Shown here piece by piece: positions 55,398 through 64,000 of a stretch of DNA of 64,000 nucleotides. The stretch is taken from NCBI GenBank assembly GCA_035578175.1, contig JAQMRL010000021.1, positions 3,611,823 to 3,675,822 on the forward strand, written 5' to 3'. The translations under genes were made by a program, and so were the position numbers. The stretch comes from Catonia carolina (lineage: Eukaryota; Arthropoda; Insecta; Hemiptera; Achilidae). Every line of letters begins with the position of its first letter. Position 1 is the first letter of the stretch. Under the pieces are notes generated by a model. It was not told the origin of the DNA. It saw nothing but the letters and a program-made list of their open reading frames with translations, and did no database searches.

Positions 55398-56516
55398 CAG
55401 TGGAACCTCTCTAATTCGTCTCGTTCGGGACCGAAGGAGTGACGAAATACAGAAAGTGACGAATTATGGAATTTGCTATGAACGGTTAATAAATAACATA
55501 CTCGTACGTATATTAGTTCCATAGAAGTCGAATTACATAAATGAAACTTACAATAACGATAAACACAATAAGTAATTCTAAGTCCTAAAACTACAGTAAA
55601 TTTGTATTAGTCTACGTATCTAGTTTTATACTACTTCAGAAATTCTGTATATGGTTGTACTTACATTTTCTAATTTGTAGAACGCAAAACACAGTACACG
55701 TTACCGAATATAAAATTACAATCGAAGAAGTATACATTTTCAAAATCGATGAAACGAATCTTTAACTATGTATCACTTAACACTACAAAAAATCACATTA
55801 AAATTTAGAAAACGTTACTTAATTACACTAATATGTATGTAGGCCTATGTATGTAAAATGCCAAATTTATTTCTTGAAAAAGTGGGTTATCTTCTTTTCT
55901 ACCAACGAGTTCTTTTCTTTTTCCACAGCCAACTGGCGAATTTGTCGTATTACAATTAATTTTGATAACTCTGCTTCTTTCTGTCTCTCATACCATTCGA
56001 TGCACTTCGTCAGCATTCCTTCTATTTCTCGATTCGTACCAATATTTTCAGGGCTTGAAACATATTCTTCGTTGCTATCTTCCTCAACAGGTGAATCTTT
56101 GTTTTGAACGTAGGCCACAATTTCTTTGTCACTTAAAATCTCATACCCAAGTTCGTTAGCATCTTGCTCTATCCATTCAACTAATTCCTCGTCGGTAATA
56201 TTTTTAGTCACAGGTATACTCTGGCACACTTCTTTTAATTCTGATAAGACATTGTTTCATTGTAAGAACGGATGCTACTAGTTTCTTCTCGGTCAGCCCA
56301 CAGATTGTTCCAACAAGACTTAAGTGTTGTTTTTGAAACGTTATGCCATGCTTGTGATATGTTATATATAGCATCTTTGATTGTATACTTTTTCCAAAAT
56401 TCTTGAACCTGCGTTTCATTTTCGGAAAATATCAAACTCTGCAGAAATATTTTCCTATAATGAACTGGGGAGGGCTGACGAATTATAGAAGGAGATGAAT
56501 TAGAGAGGTTTTACTG
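55398..56516 (-). mobile_element. Pogo/Tigger-type DNA transposon, internally deleted
   Basis: Inverted ends CAGTGGAACCTCTCTAATTC (55398) and, as complement, CAGTAAAACCTCTCTAATTC (ending 56516), flanked by TA at 55396-55397 and 56517-56518. 1119 bp, about half of a full element. It keeps only the C-terminal tail of the transposase. Confidence 0.85.
55867..56435 (-). pseudogene. Pogo-type transposase C-terminal remnant
   Basis: Frame 56235-56435 reads VQEFWKKYTIKDAIYNISQA, WHNVSKTTLKSCWNNLW, the linker after the DDE domain in pogo/Tigger transposases (FWKxYxIKDAIxNIxxAW...LxxxWxxLWP). A frameshift at about 56230 leads to frame 55867-56229 with ITDEELVEWIEQDANELGYE, ILSDKEIVAYVQN and a long charged, Glu/Lys-rich helix to the stop. 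DNA-binding and catalytic domains are absent. Confidence 0.75.
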
Positions 56517-56518
56517 TA

Positions 56519-56566
56519 TTTACATTGGCAAGAGAAAGTCGTATGAGTATTCCCCGTAAGATTTTT
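56519..56566 (+). mobile_element. HLE 3'-end fragment
   Basis: ACATTGGCAAGAGAAAGTCG then TATGAGTATTCCCCGTAAGA, directly at the right edge of the pogo element. Confidence 0.65.
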
Positions 56567-56994
56567 TAATTTATGTAAACAATTTAATCATGATCATGAT
56601 AAACTTAACTCAAGAATAATAATTAACATAAACTCAATTACATATTAATTAATGATACATAATTAAAATATATTATTAATAATTTATTATAAATTTAGTA
56701 GTTCAGTTGACAAGAACATAATTAGTGAGTTAAAATTGTCATAAATGTGAAAATAACAACAGTAGGGTATATTTTCCAGTTATAGGTAATAATGAACTGT
56801 TATTTCTGTCTCTATGAAAATCATTCTCTATCTCACTCACTCCGTAAGCTTTTAAGGTGGCTACACACGTAACTGGAACCTTGATAAGCATGCATTATCA
56901 ATATTTTTGTACAAGCTGACTTAAGCGTCTGTAGGAAAATGTTTTTTCACAACAAGTAGTTGGAGTGTAAAATTACACTGATCTGCATCAAAAA
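56567..56994. other. AT-rich spacer, nothing recognised
   Basis: No supported feature. Confidence 0.45.
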
Positions 56995-57908
56995 TTCCCC
57001 TTGAACTTTAATAGGTGATCTTAATGTATTTTGACCCCCTGAATCCGAATCTGACCTCCGTTTCGGTCCATCACCTACCATTTCTAGGGGGTGAGCCACT
57101 CCCCCTTATTTGGGAAATTTCAACTTTTTATCAGTCTGGTATAACTATGATATGAAATTGTGCAGTTTTATCACATTTTTATGGTTCTTCAAGGCCTACC
57201 TAACACTGAAAGAGTACAATAAGAGAGTATTGATGTATTGATACATTTTGTGTATATTTACTTATACAATTTTTCTTGTTCAAGATACTTGTCATCGAAT
57301 ACATATACTAAAAGAGAGTGGTTTTACTTGGAGGTAGCTTTTTTCTTGTACTGATCTCTGGGAGTTTCACGCAAGAGTGACCAGCAATAGTCTGCTAACA
57401 TACTTAAGTTCCACTTCCCAGAGAACAGTTTTTTGAAGAGTGCAATGTATCGATGAAACCTTCTCTGTGTGCATCGTAAACTGCTCCCAATTTTTTTGGG
57501 AAAAAGTCTAAATGCACGTATAAAAGGTGCAATTTTAATAACATGTTCCAACCCGTCGACTCGTATGCAGATATCAATTCAACATAATTTTCACTGAGCT
57601 AAGCTTATCACTTGGTCCTGCTTCCCACCCTGCCACACCTCTGAACTAACGGTGATATCACCCCTCCCCCTTCGGTCTTTATGCATAAATGTGCATGCCC
57701 TGAGATAACATTTTCTATAGAGGGGAGGATGGGGTACTTACAACCTCCCCCCGCCATTCGCTTTATTAGGAATAACCGCTTTTAGGTGTTTTTTTCGAGA
57801 ATTTCAGGTGGGCCCTAAAAAACGGTGGGTGATAGAGAGAAACGGAGGTCAGATTTGGATTCAGGGGGTCGAGATACCTAACGATCACCCATCAAAGTCC
57901 AAGGGGAA
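56995..57908. mobile_element. Foldback-type element with ~110-bp inverted arms
   Basis: 57000-57110 (CCCCTTGAACTTTAATAGG, ACCCCCTGAATCCGAATCTG, ACCTCCGTTTCGGTCCATCA) is the reverse complement of about 57800-57908 with roughly 20 percent differences. The middle holds a decayed coding piece. HLE copy 28 starts at its right edge. No target duplication identified. Confidence 0.6.
57324..57551 (-). pseudogene. Decayed fragment of a repeated arthropod protein
   Basis: 75 codons: KIAPFIRAFRLFPKKIGSSL, then RFHRYIALFKKLFSGKWNLS, MLADYCWSLLRETPRDQY and a basic end KKKATSK. The pattern FFPxxxG...ERFHQDI...YQGKW...MLADYCWxLxRDxP is one I know from many uncharacterised, repeat-borne arthropod proteins; the function is unknown. 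The middle is disrupted relative to that pattern. It sits between the inverted arms, which may explain its spread. Confidence 0.5.
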
Positions 57909-57912
57909 AAAA

Positions 57913-58686
57913 TCTGGTGTGAAACACTCACACAACTTTCTCTTGCCAATGCAAATAATTAACAATAAACCTAACATTAATAATAAAATATTAGAAATAA
58001 ACAAAAAACTAACCTCAAAAACATAACCTTATTTTAATCATGAGTGAATGATGCAAAATGAAAATCAACCTCAGTTTGGCTTAGAAATACGGAAAATCAC
58101 TCTTTCTCTCTAAACTAGGCTCTGTAGAGAAAAATGCTTAAAATAAAAGTTGTAGATCTTTTAATTTTCTATAAATTTAATTATATACACTTTTGTCGTA
58201 AAATGCATACTAAGGCCGAAATCTTAAAAAAATCAATTTTTCACACAATTTCGTGAGAAAAAAACAGAAAATCGCAAATTACCGCTAAACTAAGCGTTAT
58301 ACAAAAAATTGTTTGAAATAAAAGTTGTAGAATTTTCAATTCTCTACAACTTTTATTATATAAAGTTTTGCGCTAAAATGCATATTAAAGCTGTAATCTT
58401 AAAAAAACAACGTTTTTACGTGAAAACAGCCTCACCCAAAATTTCAGCAAACATGACGCCTACCCTATCTTGTAGAGAATAAAAAATTGAGTAAACCAAG
58501 CGATTTTAAAAAAAAATCGTAGTACCAGTTTTTGAGAAAATCGCAAAAAGTGAAAAATTACACGAATAAACTACCACTTCCGGTTGACCGATTTTGATGA
58601 AAATGTTCGTGTCGAGTCCGGTAGTGGTAATTAACTTAAGTTTCAAGTTTCAAGTTCGTACGATGTTCCGTACTTGAGATATTCTG

Positions 58687-58727
<41 letters not shown>

Positions 58728-58860
58728 CAATCGCTAAAAACATGTTTTTTGGGTTCAGGGGGTCTGAAAACGTATAGATCCGGTGAAAACTCGATTTCTT
58801 AAAATCGACATGAAAACAATACTTTCCTTCCTATATATTCATATAGGCATGAGAAAGTAA
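57913..58860 (-). mobile_element. HLE copy 28, full length
   Basis: 3' end at 57913, 5' end at 58860. CA tract 58688-58727, uninterrupted. Confidence 0.88.
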
Positions 58861-59154
58861 AAACTTTCTTTTTTTTTGCAGACCAGGGTTATTTTCACTC
58901 GATCCGCTATAGTCGATCTACTGTAAGAGTAGGCCTACACCGCGCGAGGCAAGTGCCTCCTATAGGTAGTAAATAAAAGTTTTACACTATTTGGCGCGTA
59001 TCTACCTCTCCGCCTGACAATTATCTTGCGCTACGTTACATCATAAATATAACTACATCTTTCAAAATAAACATTACTAGGTGAACGTGTGAGGGAAAAC
59101 CCGCACAAAAGTGTAATTTTTTTTTTTTGTGGAACTTCTCTGTAAACAACATTT
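58861..59154. other. Spacer between two HLEs in opposite orientation
   Basis: T-run at 58867-58878 and a second at 59117-59128. Middle part moderately GC (CACCGCGCGAGGCAAGTGCC). Unassigned. Confidence 0.4.
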
Positions 59155-59297
59155 TTACTTTCTCTTGCCTGTATGAATATATAGGAAGGAAAGTATTGTT
59201 TTCATGTCGATTTTTCGAAATCGAGTTTTCACCGGATCTATACGTTTTCAGACCCCCTGAACCCAAAAAACATGTTTTTAGCGATTGGTATGTGTGT

Positions 59298-59362
<65 letters not shown>

Positions 59363-60136
59363 TGTGTGTGAACAGAATATCTCAAGAACGGAACATTGTA
59401 CGAACTTGAAACTTAAGTTACATACCACTACCGGACCTGACACGAACATTTTCATCAAAATCGGTCAACCGGAAGTAGTAGTTTATTCGTATAATTTTTC
59501 ACTTTTTTGCGATTTTCTCAAAAACTGGTCCTACGATTTTTTTTAAAATCGCCTGGTTTACTACGTTTTTTATGCTCTACAAGATAGGGTAGGCGCCATG
59601 TTTGCTGAAATTCTGCGTGAGGCTGTTTTTACGTAAAAACATTTTCTTTTTAAGATTGCGGCTTTATTATGCATTTTAGCGCAAAACGTTATATAACAAA
59701 AGTTGTAGAGAATTTAAAATTCTACAACTTTTATTTCAAACATTTTTTTTGTATAACGCTTAGTTTAGCGGTAATTTGCAATTTTCTGTTTTTTTCTCAC
59801 GAAAACGTGAGAAAAATTGATTTTTTAAACATTTCGGCCTTAGTATTTACGACAAAAGTGTATATAATTAAATTTATAGATAATTAAAAGATCTACAACT
59901 TTTATTTAGAGCATTTTTCTCTACAGAGCCTAGTTTAGAGAGAAAGAGTGATTTTCCGTATTTCCAAGCCAAAATGAGGTTGATTTTCATTTTGCGTCTT
60001 TCACTCATGATTAAAATTAGGTTATGTTTATTGAGGTTAGTTTTTTGTTTATTTCTAATGTTTTATTACTAATATTAGGTTTATTATTAATTATTTATAT
60101 TGGCAAGAGAAAGTTGTGTGAGTGTTTCACACCAGA
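59155..60136 (+). mobile_element. HLE copy 29, full length
   Basis: Both ends intact, GT tract 59290-59370. With copy 28 it forms an inverted pair with 5' ends facing, about 290 bp apart. Confidence 0.88.
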
Positions 60137-60145
60137 TTTTTTGTT

Positions 60146-60457
60146 TTATTGTACTACTGGTTTATTGAATCTTCTTCTGTCCTCATTCGGCTCATGATGG
60201 AACTTCATAAAAAAATTGTATAGTGGCAGGCGAGTTTCAGTTCGTGCAATTACCTCTTCATATTTTACCATGTCACCCAGTTTCTTATTGCTTTGAGCAT
60301 ACGGATTGACAGCAATCATAACTGCTCCAATTTTTTCTAAAATCTCATTATTTAATTCCACATAAAAACAAAACCAAAATATAGCAGATAGAACTGTATA
60401 AAAATTTACAACAACTACGTTAGAAATTCCAAAGTGATCTGACCGTGACACTGCCAA
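60146..60457 (-). pseudogene. Unidentified 103-codon frame
   Basis: Starts near the right edge of HLE copy 29 and runs: MAVSRSDHFGISNVVVVNFY, a hydrophobic stretch VLSAIFWFCFYV (residues about 22-36), then ELNNEILEKIGAVMIAVNPY, KYEEVIARTETRLPLYNFFM, and the end FHHEPNEDRRRFNKPVVQ. The mix of residues looks like real protein, not simple repeat. I do not recognise the family. It could be a piece of a transposon or virus-derived gene or a host exon. No neighbouring coding sequence in phase was found. Confidence 0.3.
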
Positions 60458-60761
60458 TGCGTTGGTAGGCCTATACTTTAGTTTGTTGAACTTGCCCCCT
60501 CTCCAAACTGAAATAGCTGTGCGAGATGTGGGAGGGATAGATAGAGAAAGAGAGGCATATACTTCAATTCGTTGAACTTGCCCCTCTCCAATCTATTTTA
60601 GACTTCCTATTTTACGGTCATAAATCGAAATATTTGATTTTGGATAGTTTTCTGCAAATCTATTCGAACAGACGATTCATTTGAGCCGGCTTCGGGGAAA
60701 ATCGGTGAAGGTTCAGGTGGTTAAAATCGTGTTGAAAAAAAAACCCTGCTCGCTATTAATA
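60458..60761. other. Spacer with imperfect repeats
   Basis: GTTGAACTTGCCCC followed by TCTCCAA occurs twice (60488-60510 and 60572-60594). Nothing else recognised. Confidence 0.4.
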
Positions 60762-61715
60762 ACGGGTGATTCAAAAAGAGCGCCGGTTTTTAAACGGCTG
60801 GTAAATTTTTGTTTATCGGTTGGCAACATTGTTAGACCTCATTTCTATTTTGGAGAACATTCCGATTGCCGATTCAGTTGTAGTTTCTCTTGTTCGCAGT
60901 GTAGTACTCTCGCAGTCTGTGTCTAACCATGGAGAAGTTTACTATTGCACAACGAGTGTTAATCGTCAAAACATTTTACCAGAGTGGAGAGAGTTATGCG
61001 GCTACTGTCAGGCGACTTCGCGGTACTCTAGGACGTAATGAAGCACCGAATGAATCAACAGTTCGCAGGCTCATGAAAAAGTTTTTTGAGACGGGTTCAA
61101 CAGTCGACCTTAAAAGTTCTGGACGTCGTCGTTCTGGCCGAACTGAGCAGAACGTTGCGTTGGTTCGTGACAGTGTGGCTGTTAGCCCAGCAAAATCAAT
61201 ACGTCGCCGTTCTCAACAATTGGGTTCACGATGTTCTTCTGTACGGAGAATTCTTCGGTACGATCTCTAATATCACCCGTATAAAATTCAGTTGCTGCCC
61301 GAGAAACAATGTTGTTGCTCCGTGAACGGTTCCAGGATCGCATCATTTGTCGTAATTCCGACCATCAATGGCCACCAAGGTCGTGTGACTTGACGCCTTG
61401 TGACTTTCATCTTTGGGGTCATCTGAAGTCATTGGTGTATGCCAATAAACCCCGAAACATCAATGACTTGAAGGAGGAAATTCGACGGGTCATCGGGCAA
61501 ATGGAAGTCGAAACTTGTCGTGCAGTAATATCCAATTTCATGGACAGAGTTGAAGCGTGCCAGCGCAGTAGAGGAGGACACATGCATGACATCATTTTTC
61601 ATACATGAAATCGGAAGGTAAGATGAACTTGTTGATGTATTTATTTTCAGTTTTTCAATAAAATAAATCTCTTAATTTGATATATCAAAACCGGCGTTCT
61701 TTTTGAATCACCCTA
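60762..61715 (+). mobile_element. Mariner-type transposon, internally deleted
   Basis: Ends ACGGGTGATTCAAAAAGAGC (60762) and, as complement, TAGGGTGATTCAAAAAGAAC (ending 61715), with TA beside each. The ends resemble those of the element at 30306, so the two belong to related groups. 954 bp, about 350-400 bp shorter than full length. Confidence 0.82.
60929..61608 (+). pseudogene. Mariner-type transposase lacking the first two catalytic residues
   Basis: 60929-61267 encodes the N-terminal region: MEKFTIAQRVLIVKTFYQSG, ESYAATVRRLRG, STVRRLMKKFFETGSTVDLK and SPAKSIRRRSQQLGSRCSSV (helix-turn-helix). After about 61300 the sequence jumps to the C-terminal part, frame 61309-61608: RFQDRIICRNSDHQWPPRSC, DLTPCDFHLWGHLKSLVYAN, then a normal C-terminus and stop. 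The segment with the first two catalytic Asp is missing, consistent with an internal deletion near 61290-61310. The 3' catalytic region (DLTPCDFHLWG) is kept. Confidence 0.8.
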
Positions 61716-62206
61716 TATATAGATCCTTTAAGCGTTTTCAATTATAACGTTCAGATTCCTTGTAATTATTGTAGTTTCATACAAACTTCTTAATTAATTA
61801 TTTAAACCATTAAATTTTAACACAATTTTTTTCTGCTTTTTAATGTTTACCGTTTCATGTTTCAAAAAATCAACCCATTCACTATCACGCACGTTAACAA
61901 AACAGCTTACAAAACGTTTCAACTTCAGTCTACGAAGAAAATCGAAACGAACCGATACAATGCCAAAAGATAACTGATGAACTAAAAATGAGTTAAATAC
62001 AAGCAAGTGCAAACAGTTGTATTAAACTAGTCTCACAGACATTAATTTTAAAGATATTAAATAAACAATCTGAAATGATGAACAACGAATCACTGGAATT
62101 GTTTACTCTCCTGTTATAATTTAAGCGCATTAGTCTTATATTACTTGTGACAGAAAATAAAATAAAACTGAGTCTATAATAAAAACCCTACTAATCATAA
62201 ATATTG
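61716..62206. other. Spacer, nothing recognised
   Basis: The 72-codon minus frame 61794-62012 is basic (RRLKLKRFVSCFVNVRD) but not recognisable. Confidence 0.4.
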
Positions 62207-62599
62207 TGTTGTTTAGGTCAACAGCCGAAAGGCTGGTTTGAACCTCTAGAGGTTTTACTAAGTAAAACGAGGAGTGAAGTGGTTTACCATTGCCTTCCTC
62301 ACTGAGTGAAAAAGTACGCTTATCAGCATGCCGGGCCCTCTGAAAAGCACATATTTTCCACTCTGTAAATGACAACTTCACTTCATTCACCACAGGGTCT
62401 GGCTGTATAGTGAAATTCATTACTTTCAGAGAAGATAACTCTGACTAGTGTCTTTTACACCTCTACCTCTTCTGTTCTTAAACGATTCAGTCATTTAATT
62501 GGCTGACCATGTGATAAGAAACAGAACTATTTATTTTAGCCCTGCAACGAACAGATTGAGTGTAAATAATTTGACACTCCACCTGTCTGTTATGGGCAG
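62207..62599 (-). mobile_element. SINE-A, full copy
   Basis: Target duplication ATAAATATTG at 62197-62206 and 62600-62609. Same length and ends as the copy at 232. Minus frame 62136-62420 again keeps the conserved roughly 70-codon reading frame. Confidence 0.85.
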
Positions 62600-62902
62600 A
62601 TAAATATTGATGTAATAATAAATAATGTATCGAAAAAATAACAATGTAAGCGTAACAAAAGTAAAATTTTTAGTTACCAATGGTAACCTAATGTTAGGTT
62701 AATGAACATTTTCTAACAAATTAATTTAACGTGTTTTCATTATAATAATATTAAGCTTAGAAGGAATTAGTGTTGTATGGATTTTGTTTTTGATCATGCT
62801 GTGCGTGTTTTTAATTAATGCGCATGCGCACTTGTATTGCTGGTTGCCTACGTCGGAGTACTCTTAACGTAGACAGACTCTAGTTCTAGAGCTACTAAAA
62901 TA
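62600..62902. other. Spacer, nothing recognised
   Basis: AT-rich apart from GCGCATGCGCAC at 62820. No supported feature. Confidence 0.45.
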
Positions 62903-62992
62903 TAGTTGTATTACTTATCACATGGTCAGCCAATTATATGAATGAAGAATTTAAGAACAGAAGAGGTACAGGTGTAAAATGCACTAGTTCCT
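62903..62992 (+). mobile_element. SINE-A fragment
   Basis: TTATCACATGGTCAGCCAAT and GGTACAGGTGTAAAATGCAC match the 5' third of the family. It is cut at both sides. Confidence 0.65.
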
Positions 62993-62994
62993 AG

Positions 62995-63100
62995 CCAAGT
63001 ACAGCATCTCAGTGTTAGAACATCCACCTTATTCACCAGATCTTGCACAATGTGACTTCTACCTGTTCCCTAAGGTAAAATCTCCATTAAATCAAGGGTA
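62995..63100 (+). pseudogene. Mariner transposase C-terminal snippet
   Basis: One frame reads ISVLEHPPYSPDLAQCDFYL, FPKVKSP, then a stop at about 63101. HPPYSPDLAxCDFxLFPKxK is the mariner signature that contains the third catalytic Asp. It has no ends and differs from both mariner-type elements above. Confidence 0.65.
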
Positions 63101-63927
63101 ATAGTAAAATAACAACAGGTGTATTTCGTAAAAGTATATTACCAGTAACAAATATAAATAAGTCATCTAACCACCCATACTCACATAAAATGGCAGCTTA
63201 CCATAGTATGATTCACAGAGCATATGGTTATATAAAAGATAAAAAACTGCTAGAAAATGAATTAAGAACAATAAAATTCATAGCACAAAAGAATGGGTAT
63301 CATGAAAAAGAAATAAATAAAGTAATAAATAAAATTAAAAACAAACTACAATTTAAAAATAACTTGAGAACCACCCTTATATTAGATAATAAAATAAAAC
63401 ATAAACCATTTATTGCATTAAAATACAATAAAACTATTAACAATAAATTATACAGAACATTAAATAAATTTTATAAAATCGCATACACATGTAATAATAA
63501 AAAACTACTGTCCACAAATATAATTAAAAATAATATAAATGAAACACTAAGCAATAAAAAGGGTGTGTATAAAATAGATTGTGGTAATGAGGATTGTAAA
63601 AAATTTTACATTGGTATGACTAGTCGTAATTTTCAAGTGAGGTATAATGAACATAAAAAAGCACTGAAATGTGACTACATTATATCTAACTATACCAATC
63701 ATATAAAAGAAGAAAAACATAAATTTGGTAAAATAGATGAACATTTCAATATAATAGAACAATGTAATATAGAAAATAAAAATAAAATTGAAAAATATGA
63801 GATGTTCCACATTTATAAATATTTAAAAGAGCAAAAGCAGGACATTTTGAATGAACAGGTGAAATTTAGGAATGATGAAGTGATATTGACTGCTGCTGCT
63901 ATCTATAGTAAATATGAGAAGGGATAA
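63091..63927 (+). CDS. Penelope-like retroelement, linker and GIY-YIG endonuclease segment
   Basis: The frame is open from 63091, upstream of the first ATG (63190), so the true start lies in lost RT sequence. It begins with the linker typical of Penelope elements: SSNHPYSHKMAAYHSMIHRA. A lysine- and asparagine-rich region follows. At codons about 124-190 (from 63190) is the GIY-YIG endonuclease: GVYKIDCGNEDCKKFYIGMT, then SRNFQVRYNEHK with the catalytic Arg, and later a conserved Glu region. The domain nicks DNA to prime reverse transcription. About 245 codons of an ORF usually over 700 remain. The part is free of stops and AT-biased in codon use. A short 3' region continues to the window edge. 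Confidence 0.82.
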   Translation: MKGNSKITTGVFRKSILPVTNINKSSNHPYSHKMAAYHSMIHRAYGYIKDKKLLENELRTIKFIAQKNGYHEKEINKVINKIKNKLQFKNNLRTTLILDNKIKHKPFIALKYNKTINNKLYRTLNKFYKIAYTCNNKKLLSTNIIKNNINETLSNKKGVYKIDCGNEDCKKFYIGMTSRNFQVRYNEHKKALKCDYIISNYTNHIKEEKHKFGKIDEHFNIIEQCNIENKNKIEKYEMFHIYKYLKEQKQDILNEQVKFRNDEVILTAAAIYSKYEKG

Positions 63928-64000
63928 ATTTAAATAAATTAATTTTAAATCAGTTTTATACAAGTGACTGAAGATGTATCATCTTCTATAGATTTTTAAT

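Noticed and set aside
63547..63810. 87-codon minus frame
   Set aside because: Antisense of the Penelope endonuclease; Phe/Ile-rich because of AT bias.

Overview
The window looks like an animal (arthropod, most likely insect) nuclear genome made almost entirely of transposable elements. It is AT-rich. I see no intact host gene, no operon structure, no tRNA or rRNA gene and no CRISPR array. The arthropod reading rests on the mix of elements: Jockey, I-type and RTE-like LINEs, a BEL/Pao LTR element, a Penelope element, mariner, pogo/Tigger and Tc1-like DNA transposons. The species cannot be named from sequence alone.

About one third of the window (roughly 21 kb, about 19 copies with both ends plus about 10 partial ones) is a single non-coding family, here called HLE. 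A copy is usually 0.92-1.0 kb. It starts TTACTTTCTCTTGCC, carries a (GT/CA)n tract at a fixed internal place, and ends GGCAAGAGAAAGT, then a hairpin (GTGTGA/TCACAC), then CAGA. A terminal repeat matched by a subterminal inverted repeat plus a 3' hairpin, a microsatellite core, and insertion in T-runs without short target duplication is the layout of Helentron-derived non-autonomous elements (HINE/DINE-1 type). Several copies lie between long direct repeats (about 70-280 bp) whose edges fall at or near the element ends. I consider this the most interesting signal here.

Layout: 0-2 kb, Jockey fragment split by an AAC-tailed SINE (SINE-A), then a 5'-truncated RTE-like LINE. 2-8.5 kb, HLE copies, an inverted pair of SINE-A, a tRNA-derived SINE (SINE-T), a LINE tail. 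9-10.9 kb, three-level nest: Jockey split by a Tc1-like element, itself split by another Jockey-like LINE. 10.9-15 kb, HLE copies, a Jockey fragment, and a Tigger deletion derivative with a GC-rich insert ending in a histone-type 3' stem-loop. 15.4-20.9 kb, duplicated Jockey tail split by a 4.4-kb I-type LINE. 21.6-30 kb, LINE remnant, SINE-A, a TTAA-bounded element, and a cluster of tandem HLEs that breaks up what may be a decayed host coding piece. 30.3-31.6 kb, mariner-type transposon. 32.2-34.4 kb, two HLEs in inverted orientation with a 330-bp CA tract. 34.7-41.6 kb, BEL/Pao element with near-identical 706-bp LTRs, gag and protease but no reverse transcriptase, interrupted by a 1.66-kb LTR-like insertion. 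41.7-45 kb, purine-rich DNA, SINE-T copies and HLEs. 45.7-52.6 kb, chain of LINE fragments joined at AAT tails. 52.7-60 kb, Jockey fragments, pogo derivative, foldback element, HLEs. 60.7-64 kb, mariner derivative, SINE-A, and a Penelope GIY-YIG endonuclease segment running to the window edge.

No gene here appears able to work alone: every transposase or reverse transcriptase is truncated, frameshifted or lacks key residues. The Penelope endonuclease frame and the BEL gag-protease frame are the longest undamaged stretches.
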